Below the pieces are notes generated by a model. That model saw only the letters and a list, made by a program, of their open reading frames with translations, made no database searches and was not told the origin of the DNA. A program made the position numbers and the translations under genes. Shown here piece by piece: positions 1-12,090 of a stretch of 64,000 nt of DNA. The stretch covers positions 1,579,654 to 1,643,653 of the forward strand of contig NW_004450324.1 in NCBI RefSeq assembly GCF_000321225.1, in the 5' to 3' direction. Position 1 is the first letter of the stretch. Every line of letters starts with the position of its first letter. Source of the DNA: Odobenus rosmarus divergens. Its lineage: Eukaryota > Chordata > Mammalia > Carnivora > Odobenidae.

Positions 1-3000
1 TCTCTGGTTTGTGGTTAACCTCAAAGGTTAGGGATGCTGCTCGAGGGCCCACTCACTTCCCTTAAAATTCCATTTCACCAGTGAATAACTTATCCGCTTT
101 TTCGAAATCATCTTTCAGTCTCTATCACCAGGTGACAGTGATTTCCATAAATGTGACATGGTCGTCCTTCCCTTTATTTATCCTAAAACCCACTTTTTCC
201 AACCCTCAGGGGACTCTCCTTAAAATTTTTGCCCAGCGATTGATGGACATTTTGGTTCGTCGCCTTACTTGACTTGATGGTTTTTAGACTTTAACCATAT
301 CCTTCTCAATACTTTTTCTCTAGACTTGAGTTCTTATATTTTTAGTCTGTCTTTGGTCCCTAGTCACAGAAAGCTCAGTAGCATTTTCTCATTGCTTCAT
401 AAACACCAATGCCATCAAAACTTACAGTTTAATTCCTAGGGGCAGGAGTGCTGTGTGTGTAAGAGAAATCATGGCCCTGGGGCCAGCCAAAGTGCTTGTT
501 TCTTCAAGGAAAAGAAAAAAAGTCTAGTTAAGGGATTCCATTATAAAACAATATTTAATGATCATTATAATATTTTAGCACATGATGGGTGACAAATGTG
601 AGCAAAGTCGTTTCAAAAAACAATGGCCACCCATGGTTGCCCAAACTTGTGATGGAGGGAAAATGGCTTCCTGCGTCAGAGGGCCTGTGTTCTTCATGTG
701 GATCATGGACTTGAGAGGGATCGGTTTCACCTCTGGCCCTCTGTCTCCACATTTGTTCAATAAGGAATTCTACTGATGGCAAAACTTCATCACCAAAGTT
801 CTATTTAAAAATTAATTCTTTTAATGAAATTCCTTTTAATAATCACTTGAACAAAAACACTGATTGCTAGCAAATTATGCTTCATAATTCAGGATAGAAT
901 CAAGTCACTCCAGCATTATAGTGTAACAAAAACAATCCAGTGTAAATGCATAGATCTGGGCACACAGTGTGCCATCTGCCTCTCCCCTGTACATAATGAA
1001 AGAGTTTCTGTCTCCAGCTGGAAAAAATCTGGCAACTGCCCTTCTTTTCCTATATCATCTTTATAAGGATATTTTGCTGTGTTTCACTAACAGTGTTCAT
1101 AGATAAATCATGAGTTTACTTGCCCTCAGAACAAAGCCACTGCCTTCATTTTGCTTTTTGCTGCACGGTTATTTTATTATTTCTTATTTCTCTTGATCTC
1201 CTGCTGTTCCCTCTCTAGTCATCTCTCCCTTTCTTCCTACTTTCCTTTCTTGTGTTTAGAGGAACGAATTAGCTGTGATTTGTAGGTTATTTTGGAGAAT
1301 AAAGCTCTAGGTATTTATTTTGCCTAATGGTCATTTGGGAGAACAGTTTAATTATCCCCTAATAGTTTCATTATCTGACATAGGCTTCTCTTATACTTTT
1401 AAAATTAAATTATAATATGTGGGGACCTCTAAGTAGTTCCTTTGGCTAGCAGGGTTCCCCCCTTTTAATTGAGGTTTAAAAAATTTAAAAAACATTTTTT
1501 GTATGGTCTTACCTAATCTCTGTAATTGTGTTGATACATTTGTAAGCCTTGTTTATGGTAGAAAAAAATTATACCAGTTTGAGGACGTCAACTTAAAAAG
1601 CTGGAAGCTATAATGTGTGTTCTCTTTATTATAGAAATGAAAGTATTTTTCCATGCTTTTTGAACAAAAGAATTTTCTAATTCGTAAATTAATTATTCAT
1701 ATCCCAGCTCATTCCTCATCATATGTGGTAACAAATTGCATTTGACTCTTTCTCGTAGAATCTTTTATACCAAGGCTATAGCATTAAGATACAAGCCAGC
1801 TTCACTGAATGTGGTACTATTTTGAGCATTTCAGGTCACAAACATTAAATTTTGTCCTGCTATTTGTCCTTTGCCACTAATTATTTTTGTACAATTTGGT
1901 ATTTGTGTTCACCAAAGTATAGTCCAACTGAAGACAGGATTAGGGATGGGAAACTTTTAGACATTTTGAAGACATACATTTTTAAGAAATTAGAGAATAA
2001 CTGTTATATATGCAAAACTATTTTTACAGCTCTAAAGTTACGTTAGCTGGGAATATGTATGATTTGATCACAGAAAACATTTTTCATTTTGGAACCTCAA
2101 ATTTAAAAGTCATAGTTGATTCAGATAATAAATGTACTAATTGAATTTACTTTTAAGTGTTTTTATACATTTGTTAGAAATGGCTTGCTAAAATGTTTAA
2201 CATCTCATTTTTTCCCCAAAGAGTAAGCAGAAATGAATATTGCAAGGACACGTGTTTCTGGACTTACATGTGCTCAGTAACAAAGAGACCCAGCACGTAC
2301 TCATTTTCAGAGTAGGAGAAAATGGGGAAAACACGCCAAGATTGAATATGACTTTAGTTACATATTGTTTGTTTTTTTTATACCTCACTTTTGCCGTCCT
2401 CATGGACTTCTGGAAAATGTTGTTGGCTTGGGTTGAGGCAGATGATTTTGTTCTTTCCTCTCTTATCTTCTTTATTTTGGTTTGGTTATTTCCACAATTA
2501 ATTAGCTGCCGTGGAAACAGAAGGACTGTGGAATCCTCAGGGAGAAGGTCGGAGAGTGCCGGGCAGGGCTCCGGCCGCTTCTGCAGGAGGGCTCTTCCCT
2601 GGCAGAACCCCAGGCTGCAGACAGTAGTCGCTCCCCACCCCCAGGTGTGGGACAGGGGGCGCCACAAAAAATAAAAAGACACATTTGACCTTACATTCTC
2701 ATCCTTGGGTGGTGAAGCCAAATAGAGCAGCTGTGCTGTAAGTTGGCCTGGAGGTTTCCAGCAACATCAGTTGGCTGACAAGAAAAATTCTTCCTGTTTC
2801 TGTTTTTAATGAAGTCTTCAACTTTACTTTTCCCAGGACTCCCAGTTGTAGTCGATTAAAAGACCAAATAGCAGTTATTGATAGAGGAATCTGATTTGGA
2901 TCCCAGGAGGGCCAACATAAGAGCTTCCAGAACCCGTAGGGCATCCTTATTACTGTTGGCTGAAGAACTTCGCAGCCAACTCTGGAAGAAATCGGCTCCT

Positions 3001-4165
3001 CCCCGTTGGGTTTTTCTATAGTATTTCAGCATCACATTTTTATTCTTTGTGTTCTTTTCCCCTCCTTGTTTCTTTTGAAGAAAAGAACTAGACCAGTGGC
3101 TTCTTACATTTCCAGGCAAGATTCTTCCATTTCGTTTGGACAGTTTTTGCGGAGTGCCCAACTTCCTGACATCATCACCAAGCGTCACCAAGCCGTAGGC
3201 CCTGGGATGTCTGCTCTGTTCTGTCTGCAAACAGACACTTACCCGTTGTGATTGCCGTGCTGATTTCGAGAGATTTTCCTGCCCTCCAACTCCCATGACA
3301 CTCTGCCTTTTACAGCTGCTCTCTCTGGTTTTAAATACTTCTCTACAAACACTGGTTAAGGCTGTCACAGAATTTATGCTCCCCTTCTCCTAATTTTTTT
3401 AACAATATTTCCCCATCTTCAAAATATCTAGACTTCTCCATTTCTAATCCTGCCTTCAATGGACTATCCTTGGATAAACACAGATACCAAATCATAGGAA
3501 AATAACTACAAAACTAAATGGCAAGGAACATTGGTTGATTCGTTTGTAAGGGGTACAAGTCAAAATATTTGACTTACTCTTTCTTGAGGAGGTTTCTCCC
3601 TCTTGATAATCTTATTCCAAAAGAGGCAAGAGTTTGCTGCACATATGATGTCTAATTTTTTATAATTAAAATACCTCCTAATGACATTTTCATGACTGAA
3701 AATGACAGGACAAAAAAAAATCCGTCGCTCTTAGAAGAGCTTTGTCAATCTTTTTCTTCCATTTCGTGGCTGACATTTGATATCATTGAGGTTTATGGTT
3801 TTTGTTTTTAATTCTGCCACTGATGGTATTGGGCTATTTATGAATAGGGATTAGGTTACCCTTCATTATGATGCTGATGTTATGGCATTGCAAGCTGGAG
3901 AATGACTTTCTGAAAAGTGTTTTTATTTAACACGATTACCCTCATCATTTAAAGATTTCTTTAAGTGCTAGCAGGATGTTGCATACACTTTAAAGATGTA
4001 TCTGGAGAGGTATCTCTTGCATTTGGAGGTGTTTGTTACATATGGAAGTATTTATAAATCACAGATATTTTTTTCCTTTTTAGATTAAGTTGCGGTGTGG
4101 CTAAGTGCCTTTCTCTCAGCATTTTGTTGAAGGAATGAAGCATCTCTCAGTGCTTAGCTCCAAAG

Positions 4166-4348
4166 CAGTGGTTCTCAACTTTGGCCGAACATTTGAGACT
4201 CACCTGGGAGCTTTTGAAAAATTTCATTCCCAGCCTGTTACCCTAAACCAATTTACATCAGCATCTCTGGGGCTAGGATCCAGGCACTGGTATTTTTTTT
4301 AAAGCTCCCCAGGCGATTTCAATATGCAACCAAGGTTGAAAACCAGTG
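4166..4348 (+). mobile_element. MER5A-like hAT DNA transposon copy
   Basis: Begins 'cagtggttctcaact' and ends with the inverted form '...gttgaaaaccagtg'. In between are the typical 'cacctgggagcttttgaaa' and 'aaagctccccaggcgattt' halves. This is a near full-length non-autonomous hAT-Charlie relic without coding capacity. Confidence 0.85.
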
Positions 4349-4695
4349 TTTGAGAATAAAGTTAGAAATAGCATCTCCTCAGATTTAACTGCACATGATG
4401 TTGGAGGTTGAGAGGTTTGATTCCTAACTAAGGCTGAGTAGGATATTTTGCCACCAATATCAGATAATGAAGAATCTATTTAGGACTTACATAAGCTGTG
4501 AAAATATGCTAATTTGGTTAAGTATAGTTTAATATTTTGAATTCAGAACCCATTTAAACTGTTCCCTTTCCGTAATGAAATTTCTTGCCTTTCAGTGCTT
4601 TGTGGATCTCTCCTGGTTTTAGGGGCAAAAGAAACTAGGCTTTAACTTTTCCTCATTCTTAGATCTTCAAACTCTTTTCTATGCTCTGTGGTTTT

Positions 4696-4818
4696 TTATT
4701 TTTATTTTTTAAAGATTTTATTTTTTAAGTAATCTCTACACCCCCAATGTGGGACTGGAACTTCCGACCCTGAGGTCAAGAGTAGAAAGCTCTACCGACC
4801 CAGCCAGACAGGCGCCCC
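4696..4818 (-). mobile_element. Carnivore tRNA-derived SINE (older subfamily)
   Basis: T-rich start 'tttttaaagatttta', then the reverse complement of the tRNA head ending 'ggcgcccc'. Imperfect duplications resembling 'tgctctgtg' flank it. The body 'taagtaatctctacacccc' differs from the main subfamily here. Confidence 0.85.
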
Positions 4819-5221
4819 TGTGCTCTGTGTTTTGAACCCTTTGCATAAGTATATGTGTAGACTCCTTATCCCAAGACGGTTTGAGGCAGTGTACCATCAC
4901 AGTTGGAGTATGACAGGGTGGTATAAATTAAACACGGGGTGAAATCCTTAGGAAATCCTTAGGAAGTACTCTTCCCCAGGTGGAGACAGCGTAGAGTCAG
5001 AAACGAAGCCACAAGTTCATGGCCCAATGACCTGTACCCGCGTTACAGACGCTCTTAGAGCCAGCAGGGCGCCCGGGCGCCTGCTGTAATGTTTCTGTAG
5101 GGACAGGTGAGCACTGCTGCCAGGGGCTGTCTCTGCACCTTCAAGGCTTAGTCAGCAGCTTAGGACACTTGAGAGAAGTGATCCTTGTCGCCCGCGAGGA
5201 GGGGACTGAGACATGGAGAGC

Positions 5222-5410
5222 CTGGCTTTTAGCATTTGTGTTATGTGCTAGGCATTCTGCAAGGGCTTTTATAGCTCTCATATTGCTTATTTCACAAAAA
5301 TCCCATGTAGACGGCAGTAATAATCTCCTACGAAAGGAGGCTGAGGTTCAAGGCCCTGGGGTAACCTGCGCAGGTAATGGAGCTGGTCAGTGGCTTAGCC
5401 ACGCTTCCAA
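5222..5410 (+). repeat. MIR
   Basis: MIR core pattern: 'tgtgctaggcattctgc...', then the segment on pre-tax counts of gene-poor MIRs 'ggaggctgaggttcaa' and a gene-type tail. Degraded, approximate limits. Confidence 0.6.
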
Positions 5411-5504
5411 GCCAGCCTCCCAGGTCTTTCTGAAGTGGCTTCTGCTGGGTCCCACCGCTGTTAATCACAGTTCTTGTTTGTCCTCTACTATTTATAGGAG
5501 AAAA

Positions 5505-5553
5505 TTTTTTTTTTTTTTTTTTTTTTTTTGGTGGTGGTGGTGGTGGTGGTGGT
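5505..5553 (+). repeat. Poly(T) followed by (GGT)8 microsatellite
   Basis: 25 T (5505-5529) run directly into eight GGT units (5530-5553). Low complexity; probably length-variable. Confidence 0.95.
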
Positions 5554-6263
5554 AGGGGAACAAAGGCCGTATAAAAGTATTAGAAAAATACCCACGTAAA
5601 TATTTAAGCACACTTTATTTTCATTTTTTCAGTTTTTGGTTTTTTTTGGTAGTTTTTTTTTTTCCTCCCAAGCAATCCTATTTCTAGGATATTCTGTGGT
5701 AGGATACTCTGTGTTTTTTTGTGTCCCCCACCAAACCTGGACTATCCCACATGAGGGGCCTACGTTAGGCCCCGGTCGGGCAGGTTTGGCTGGGCTGGCC
5801 CAGCAGCAGTGTGGGGGGGTCCCTGGTCGATCTGTCTCCTGCTCACTTTGCTCCCAGCGGAGGGATGCTGATGTGGCTGCTGCTTGAGTTCTAGCAGATG
5901 GGAAGGCCTTTTTCTTGCTATCCCATTTTAGGCCCGTTTTCCCACTCCTGTGAAATTTCATTGGTGATTTTTTTCAGATGAAGGCGCACGAGTAGATCCA
6001 GCTCTTCAATCCACGGGCAAAATTAAATCCTGTGTCCTAGCTTGGTTTGGCACTTGATGACATGTCTGTCTTACTTCACTAGACTTCCAAGGGAGTGACT
6101 GTGTTCTCTTCCTTGACTGTAGTTTTGTCCAATGTGTTGCCTGGACTTCAGAGTTCTGTTAAGTTCTTCTGACTTTGACCTCACGTCTTTCTCTCCCTTT
6201 GAATTTTTTACCCCTTCCCGTAGTTGTGAAATTCAAACCGCTTTAATAATAGTCTCTTTCTCT

Positions 6264-6459
6264 TTTTTTAAAGATTTTATTTATTTATTTGACACAGAGT
6301 GAGACAGCGAGAGAGGGAACACAAGAAGAAGGAGTGGGAAAGGGAGAAGCAGGCTTCCCACCGAGCAGGGAGCCCGATGCAGGGCTCGATCCCAGGACCC
6401 TGGGATCATGACCTGAGCCAAAGGCAGTCGCTTAACCAACTGAGCCACCCAGGCGCACC
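6264..6459 (-). mobile_element. Carnivore tRNA-derived SINE
   Basis: Antisense copy: 'tttaaagattttatttattt' tail end at left, 'gagccacccaggcgcacc' tRNA head at right. Confidence 0.92.
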
Positions 6460-6639
6460 TCTCTTTTTTCTGTCTTTGCTTCTTTCTTCGGTCACACGCA
6501 GCTAGGCGGTGCCTCTGGGCTTAGCCTCCCCGCCTCCGGCTGTGACCGCATCACCTTCACGGCTGCCGGTGGAGCTCCTTCCTTTCGCGCGCCCTCCACC
6601 CAAGTGCCTCTCCGTCAGCCTTCTACCACTTTGCCACTC

Positions 6640-6795
6640 AGAGTCTGGTTTTTGGACCTAAAGGGTCGACATCATTTGGAAGCCTGATAGAAATGCAGAA
6701 TCTCAGGCCCCACCCCAGACTGACTGGGTCAGAATCTGCATTTTCATACCGCCTCCACGTGATCAGTGTACACAGTCAAGTTTGAGAAGCATTGC
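6640..6795 (+). mobile_element. MER5-like DNA transposon fragment
   Basis: Contains 'gaatctcaggccccacccca' and 'gtcagaatctgcattttca', and ends near 'gtttgagaagcattgc', as in the MER5A/B group. Limits approximate. Confidence 0.7.
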
Positions 6796-7169
6796 TCCAA
6801 ATCACGCATCTGTGGACTGTGTCCTAGTTAAGGGAATAGAGTATTAGAACCCATTCATTCTGTAGGGAGAATTGGTTAAATCTTATTATTTTTTTTTAAT
6901 CATACCCATTTATTCATCTTTGGGCAATACTTTTGTTCCTTTTAGGGATAGGAAGAAATGAGTATGTTTGGGAATAATTGGCTTTGCCTATCCTGTGAGT
7001 GAAGTTAAGGTTTTGGGAAAAGCTTGGATAATTTAGCTGATGGGAGGATTCAAATAGCAGCTATCACCATTGTTTTGAAAAGAAATGGAGAACGTAGTTC
7101 TGTGGAAAGGACATTTGATTCACAAAATATTTCTATTTTCAAAATATAAAATTTAAAAATAATATGCAA

Positions 7170-7503
7170 TTGTCTTAATCAGTTCAGGCTGCTATTAGAA
7201 AAATTCCATAGATTTGATGGCTTTTAAACAACAGAAATGTATTTCCTCACAGTTCTGGAGGCTGGAAGCCCAAGATCAGGGTGCTGGCATGGTCAGTTGC
7301 TGGCCTTCTTCCAGGTATAGACTTCTCCCTGCTTCTTCATGCGGCAGAAGGGGCAAGCTCGCTCTTTGGGGTCTCTTTTATAATGGCACAAATATCATTC
7401 ATGAGGGCTCCATCCTCAAGACTCAGTCACCTCTCAAAGGCCGCCCCATTTCCTAATACCATCAGCTTACAAATTTTACAGGGGGCACAAACAGACCATA
7501 GTG
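7170..7503 (+). repeat. Old interspersed mammalian repeat, family not assigned
   Basis: The text 'cacagttctggaggctggaa' and 'gcccaagatcagggtgctgg' is common to many mammalian interspersed copies. I could not name the family with confidence. Confidence 0.5.
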
Positions 7504-7836
7504 GAAATATATACATGTAAAAATTTGCATCTCTCTAGAAGGCAGCTAAACAAAAGTCTTCTGTATAAACCAAAATAAGGGTTGGATAGGCAGGTAGAAC
7601 AATTCATTCTTTCTTCTTTAAGTGCATTTCTACACTATTTGTGGAAATACTATTTATCTTGGGGGTTCGGTGATAGCACAGGTCATACGCTGAGGCAGAG
7701 TGGCTGGGGTTTCTCCCTAAGGCAGTTTCCATCATGTCGTTGAGCATTAGAGGCTCTACTACATGGAAAGCTTTTGCAGGAAATTGGCTGGTGTAGGATT
7801 TGGGGTATGGACTCCCCCTTGCTGGGGGGGTCAGCA

Positions 7837-8064
7837 AGGCTGCACGGAAGGAGAACGGAAGAAGGACGGCCAGGCTGCGCGGCAGGAGAACGGAAGAAGG
7901 ATGGCCAGGCTGCGCGGCAGGAGAACGGAAGAGGGACGGCCAGGCTGCGCGGAAGGAGAACGGAAGAGGGACGGCGAGGCTGCGCGGAAGGAGAACGGAA
8001 GAGGGACGGCGAGGCTGTGCGGAAGGAGAACGGAAGAAAGACGGCGAGGCTGCGCGGAAGGAGA
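7837..8064 (+). repeat. 35-bp CpG-rich minisatellite, cut by assembly gap
   Basis: Units start with 'aggctgc' at 7837, 7872, 7907, 7942, 7977, 8012 and 8047, exactly 35 bp apart. Each holds a variant of 'gcggaaggagaacggaag' and then 'agggacggc'. Unit variants (cag/gag, gcgg/gcgc, aag/agg) form a gradient along the array. Since 35 is not a multiple of three and the units lack stops, forward frames stay open, which explains the long spurious open frames here. The array ends at the N run, so its true length is unknown. Confidence 0.97.
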
Positions 8065-8724
8065 NNNNNNNNNNNNNNNNNNNNNNNNNNNNNNNNNNNN
8101 NNNNNNNNNNNNNNNNNNNNNNNNNNNNNNNNNNNNNNNNNNNNNNNNNNNNNNNNNNNNNNNNNNNNNNNNNNNNNNNNNNNNNNNNNNNNNNNNNNNN
8201 NNNNNNNNNNNNNNNNNNNNNNNNNNNNNNNNNNNNNNNNNNNNNNNNNNNNNNNNNNNNNNNNNNNNNNNNNNNNNNNNNNNNNNNNNNNNNNNNNNNN
8301 NNNNNNNNNNNNNNNNNNNNNNNNNNNNNNNNNNNNNNNNNNNNNNNNNNNNNNNNNNNNNNNNNNNNNNNNNNNNNNNNNNNNNNNNNNNNNNNNNNNN
8401 NNNNNNNNNNNNNNNNNNNNNNNNNNNNNNNNNNNNNNNNNNNNNNNNNNNNNNNNNNNNNNNNNNNNNNNNNNNNNNNNNNNNNNNNNNNNNNNNNNNN
8501 NNNNNNNNNNNNNNNNNNNNNNNNNNNNNNNNNNNNNNNNNNNNNNNNNNNNNNNNNNNNNNNNNNNNNNNNNNNNNNNNNNNNNNNNNNNNNNNNNNNN
8601 NNNNNNNNNNNNNNNNNNNNNNNNNNNNNNNNNNNNNNNNNNNNNNNNNNNNNNNNNNNNNNNNNNNNNNNNNNNNNNNNNNNNNNNNNNNNNNNNNNNN
8701 NNNNNNNNNNNNNNNNNNNNNNNN
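8065..8724. other. Assembly gap (660 N)
   Basis: Unbroken run of N from the minisatellite to a poly(A) tract. The gap length may be an estimate. The missing sequence probably includes further minisatellite units. Confidence 0.99.
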
Positions 8725-10801
8725 AAAAAAAAAAAGTTTCTCCCTAGGTTAATTAAAAGTTTTTTTTCCCTCTCTCCCTCCATCCATCTCCTCCTGTTCC
8801 CCTTTTTCCCCTCTCTCATCCCACGCACCAATTCTCCCACACATGCACACGTGCACCCCCCCCCCAACAGTTTGCTCACTGCAGTGTTGGAGAACCTGAT
8901 ACTCTGGGTAGGAAGTGATACCAGTCATCTACACGGAAAGCATGAGAAAATGTGTTTTTCCAGACTCTGGCCCAATTTTGCTTCCGTGCAGAAGAATTTC
9001 CTTTCATGTAGGCATTGGTTATTCATTGGTTATTTATTGTTCATTTTGATTAATGATTTAAAAGTTTGGAGTTCGAAAGCTAGACAAGCATTCATTTGCA
9101 TTGGATGTAAAATGGTGAGAATGTAGAGCACCCATACTCTGAAGAAACATTATTCTCCTCTCTGTGAGCAAGGGGGGCATCTGTGTAGAGAGGCCCCTAC
9201 CTAATTCTGCAGGCCTCCCAAGTGGGCCATCCATCCCCACAGTGAGCAGCTGCTAGTGACTTGAGATAGGACTGGTCCGGGCAGTGTTCCATTTCTCCTT
9301 CAGAGGCGTCTTGTGGTATCAAAACCTAACACTTGAAACAGATGGAAACTGGACCTCGGGTTTCAGATCTTGTTCAAAGGACAGGAGTAGCAGACTTGAA
9401 AAGTGTCAGATTTAGAAGACCTGTAATTAGTTAAATGGTTGAGGGGAAGGATGAAGGGAAAGTACTGCTATATAATGAAGATGGAAAAAATAGTGATTTT
9501 CTTCTATATTTATCCTTGGTAAAAGGCACTTGTAACACATACACAAACCTTAGTATGTATGTTTATATACGTCACGGTATTTTGGCCAAGTCATCTGACA
9601 TATAGGGTCTTGGCAATTTGAGAATCAAGTGGGACTGGATATGCAAATTTGCAGCTCCAATTGTAATATTCTGGCCAGGAAATTAGCAGTTAATTCAAAG
9701 TTAACTAGATGCTCATTATTATTGAAAATATTTGTAAGATGCATAAATACACTTTTCTTTCATCATAAATACATAATAGCATGAATAAGGTTTCTTTGGT
9801 GACTTAATGTTATTTTTTGTGGCTTTTGGACAGCACCTTGAAAGCCAGTTACGCTGGTCTGGTGCCTTTGATTGAGGGTTAGCATTTGACTGAAGCTTTA
9901 TAGGAGAAATCTGGCAATAACTCAAAATGACACATCAAAACCAAGGGGAACTTGAGTATTGCAGGAAAATGTGGTTTATTGAAGTAACCTATTGTTTGAT
10001 TTCAGAACTTTATTGTTTTATGTCTCTGTATGAAAGTTATTTCTCTTAAGTAGTAGTGTTTCCTGCACTGTGATACACAAAGCATTATTTAACTGTATTG
10101 TTAATATGGATTCAACTATGACAGTTTGTCTACTGCGGGACTTCTCAGAGCCTTTGACAGTACTAATACTCCCCGTGACCCTGTTAGAGGGAGATGTAGG
10201 ACATGATGTTTCCCAAGCTTATCACTTTGCCTCTCTCCCTTTTGTTTTTCTTGATGAACTATCTACCATGACATAGACTTTGGGAAATTACGCTCTTGTG
10301 TTTTCATATGTATTTGCTCATTTATAACATCACTGCAGTCCTAAGAGACAAACAGTTTTGGACGAGAGAGGAGCTAAGGCCCACCGGAGTTGAGGCTGGC
10401 CGTGGGACCCCGTCCTCTGAGGACTCACTCAGTCTTTTCTCTCTCCGTCCAGGCCTTCGGTGCAGGTAGGAGGCCCTCAGTCCTGTGTGGCAGGGCTCTC
10501 TGCTGCAGAGTAGGGGGTGATCTGGGTGATAGGCCCATCTGAAGTTTCTCTCTCCTGTCCTTCAGGTCCACAGGGCTCTCTGGTCTCAGGAGAGGCCTTT
10601 CTCAAGTCCAGCACGTTGACGATGAGGGTGAATTAGTTAGTTCTCATGTAGTTTCATTGAACTCAAGGTTTAGGCAGCCCCCCCCAGGTAGGCTTTTAAG
10701 TAGAAAAGGTGCCCGGGTACTCAGTTGTGGTTTCCCTTCCGTTTTGGTTCCTGATTTTTTGCCCCAGGGTACTATGTCATGTTTTGTTTTGTTTTTTATA
10801 G

Positions 10802-10915
<114 letters not shown>

Positions 10916-11589
10916 TAGGTTTTGTTATTTGCTTGTTCTTGTTCTTGTTGTTGTTATTTTTTCCTTTTGTGTGAGCCAGCATATTGACTTAAGACTTTAA
11001 ATTTGGTCCCCTCCCTTTTGTATTTAAAAGTTTTGCTTGTTTATTATATACCTAGACAATGAAGCCCAGATTTCACTGCCTCGACAGTCTGTGCCTTCTC
11101 GGTGGAGGGGAGGCAGTGTATCTAAGTATCTTCTGTGCTCACTCTGTCCTCCTACACCTCACCTGCGTGGCTCCTCAGCCCGAGAGGTCTGTCCTTCCTT
11201 CTCCAGGTGCTCAAGTCCGAACACCGCACATGCTCTCTGCAGCCTCCCCCACGCTCATCAGAAAAGTTAACCAGTCCTTCCTCTTTAAACTCTTTGTTTT
11301 TAATATTATTCAAGTCCTTACTACATTGCAGTATAACAAATTCTTCCAGTGCTGTTTGTTCAGAGTTCTGTGATGATGGACATGTTCTAGAGCTGTGCGC
11401 TCCAGTTTCTACTAGGCACATGTGGCCCTTGAATACTTGACTTGTGGCCTGTGTTCCTGAGGCACTGAATTTCTATTCCATTTTCATCAGCTTCTATTTA
11501 AATAACTGCAGATGACCCGGCCGCGGCTGCGGTGTCAGACGGGGCAGATGTAGATTAGATTCCGATTTGCTGAGGAGTGCAGGGTCTCC

Positions 11590-11655
11590 TGTCCTTCTCA
11601 TTTACTGAACCTGGCACCCAGTGGGAGCTCAATAAATATTGCTTCAGTTGAATGG
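11590..11655 (+). repeat. L2 3' end
   Basis: 'cctggcacccagtgggagct' followed by 'caataaatattgcttcagtt' is the typical L2 3' terminus. Confidence 0.65.
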
Positions 11656-11884
11656 AGAAGAGCTTTCTGCATACTAACTTACTGACTTGGGTTGATCCGA
11701 AGTGGCACTATTTTCATCCTATGTTTGCATTTGAAAAGGCAGAGGAACTTTCCCTCTGGCCTCAGGTCACGAAATTTACAAAAGCCACTGACAGTTTACC
11801 TTACAAGGCACTTTTTCACATTCCCATATTTTTCCTTTTAATCTTTTACCATCACTATTTGATAGAGAATGGTAATGAGAACCA

Positions 11885-12090
11885 TTAACTTTATAGAACA
11901 CTTACTCTCTAGCTAGATCCTATTCAAGGCAATTTACTTGAATCTGGACAGCATCTTTGAATGGCAGGTGTCACTGTCCCTGCTTTTCAGAAAGTTCCCC
12001 GAAGCTCTCAGGAGAGTTAGGCAGCTCGCCCAAGGTCACCTACACAGTAGTTGTTAGTGCTGGAAAGAAGTGGCGCTGGGACCTGTTGAC
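11885..12090 (+). repeat. MIR
   Basis: 'gaacacttactctctagct', then 'ggcagctcgcccaaggtcac', the conserved MIR order of parts. A second MIR-like piece follows at about 12105-12210 ('ttttacagacagggaaatgg'). Confidence 0.7.

Larger units (their letters stand above)
1..10801 (+). other. STK39: STK39 upstream intron (partial)
   Basis: No exon of the gene is recognisable here, including the glycine-loop/ATP-lysine exon that should precede exon A. About 1-4100 is AT-rich sequence in which I see no gene and no clear repeat. The rest holds MER5A-like, MIR, SINE and old repeat copies, a poly(T)-(GGT)n tract, and the minisatellite and assembly gap, all listed separately. Confidence 0.8.

Noticed and set aside
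2197..2721. 174-codon open frame on the minus strand
   Set aside because: No recognisable domain, overlapping open frames on the other strand, and no splice or start context; chance opening in intron.
7837..8064. Regularly spaced units as a CRISPR array
   Set aside because: Units are contiguous 35-bp repeats with no spacers, in a mammalian intron.
7683..9126. Long open frames of 315-450 codons on both strands
   Set aside because: They are produced by the N run and by the 35-bp minisatellite, which has no stop in the frames concerned.
1..10801. Search for the glycine-loop/ATP-lysine exon
   Set aside because: No matching text seen; it is presumably upstream, although the gap at 8065-8724 cannot be inspected.
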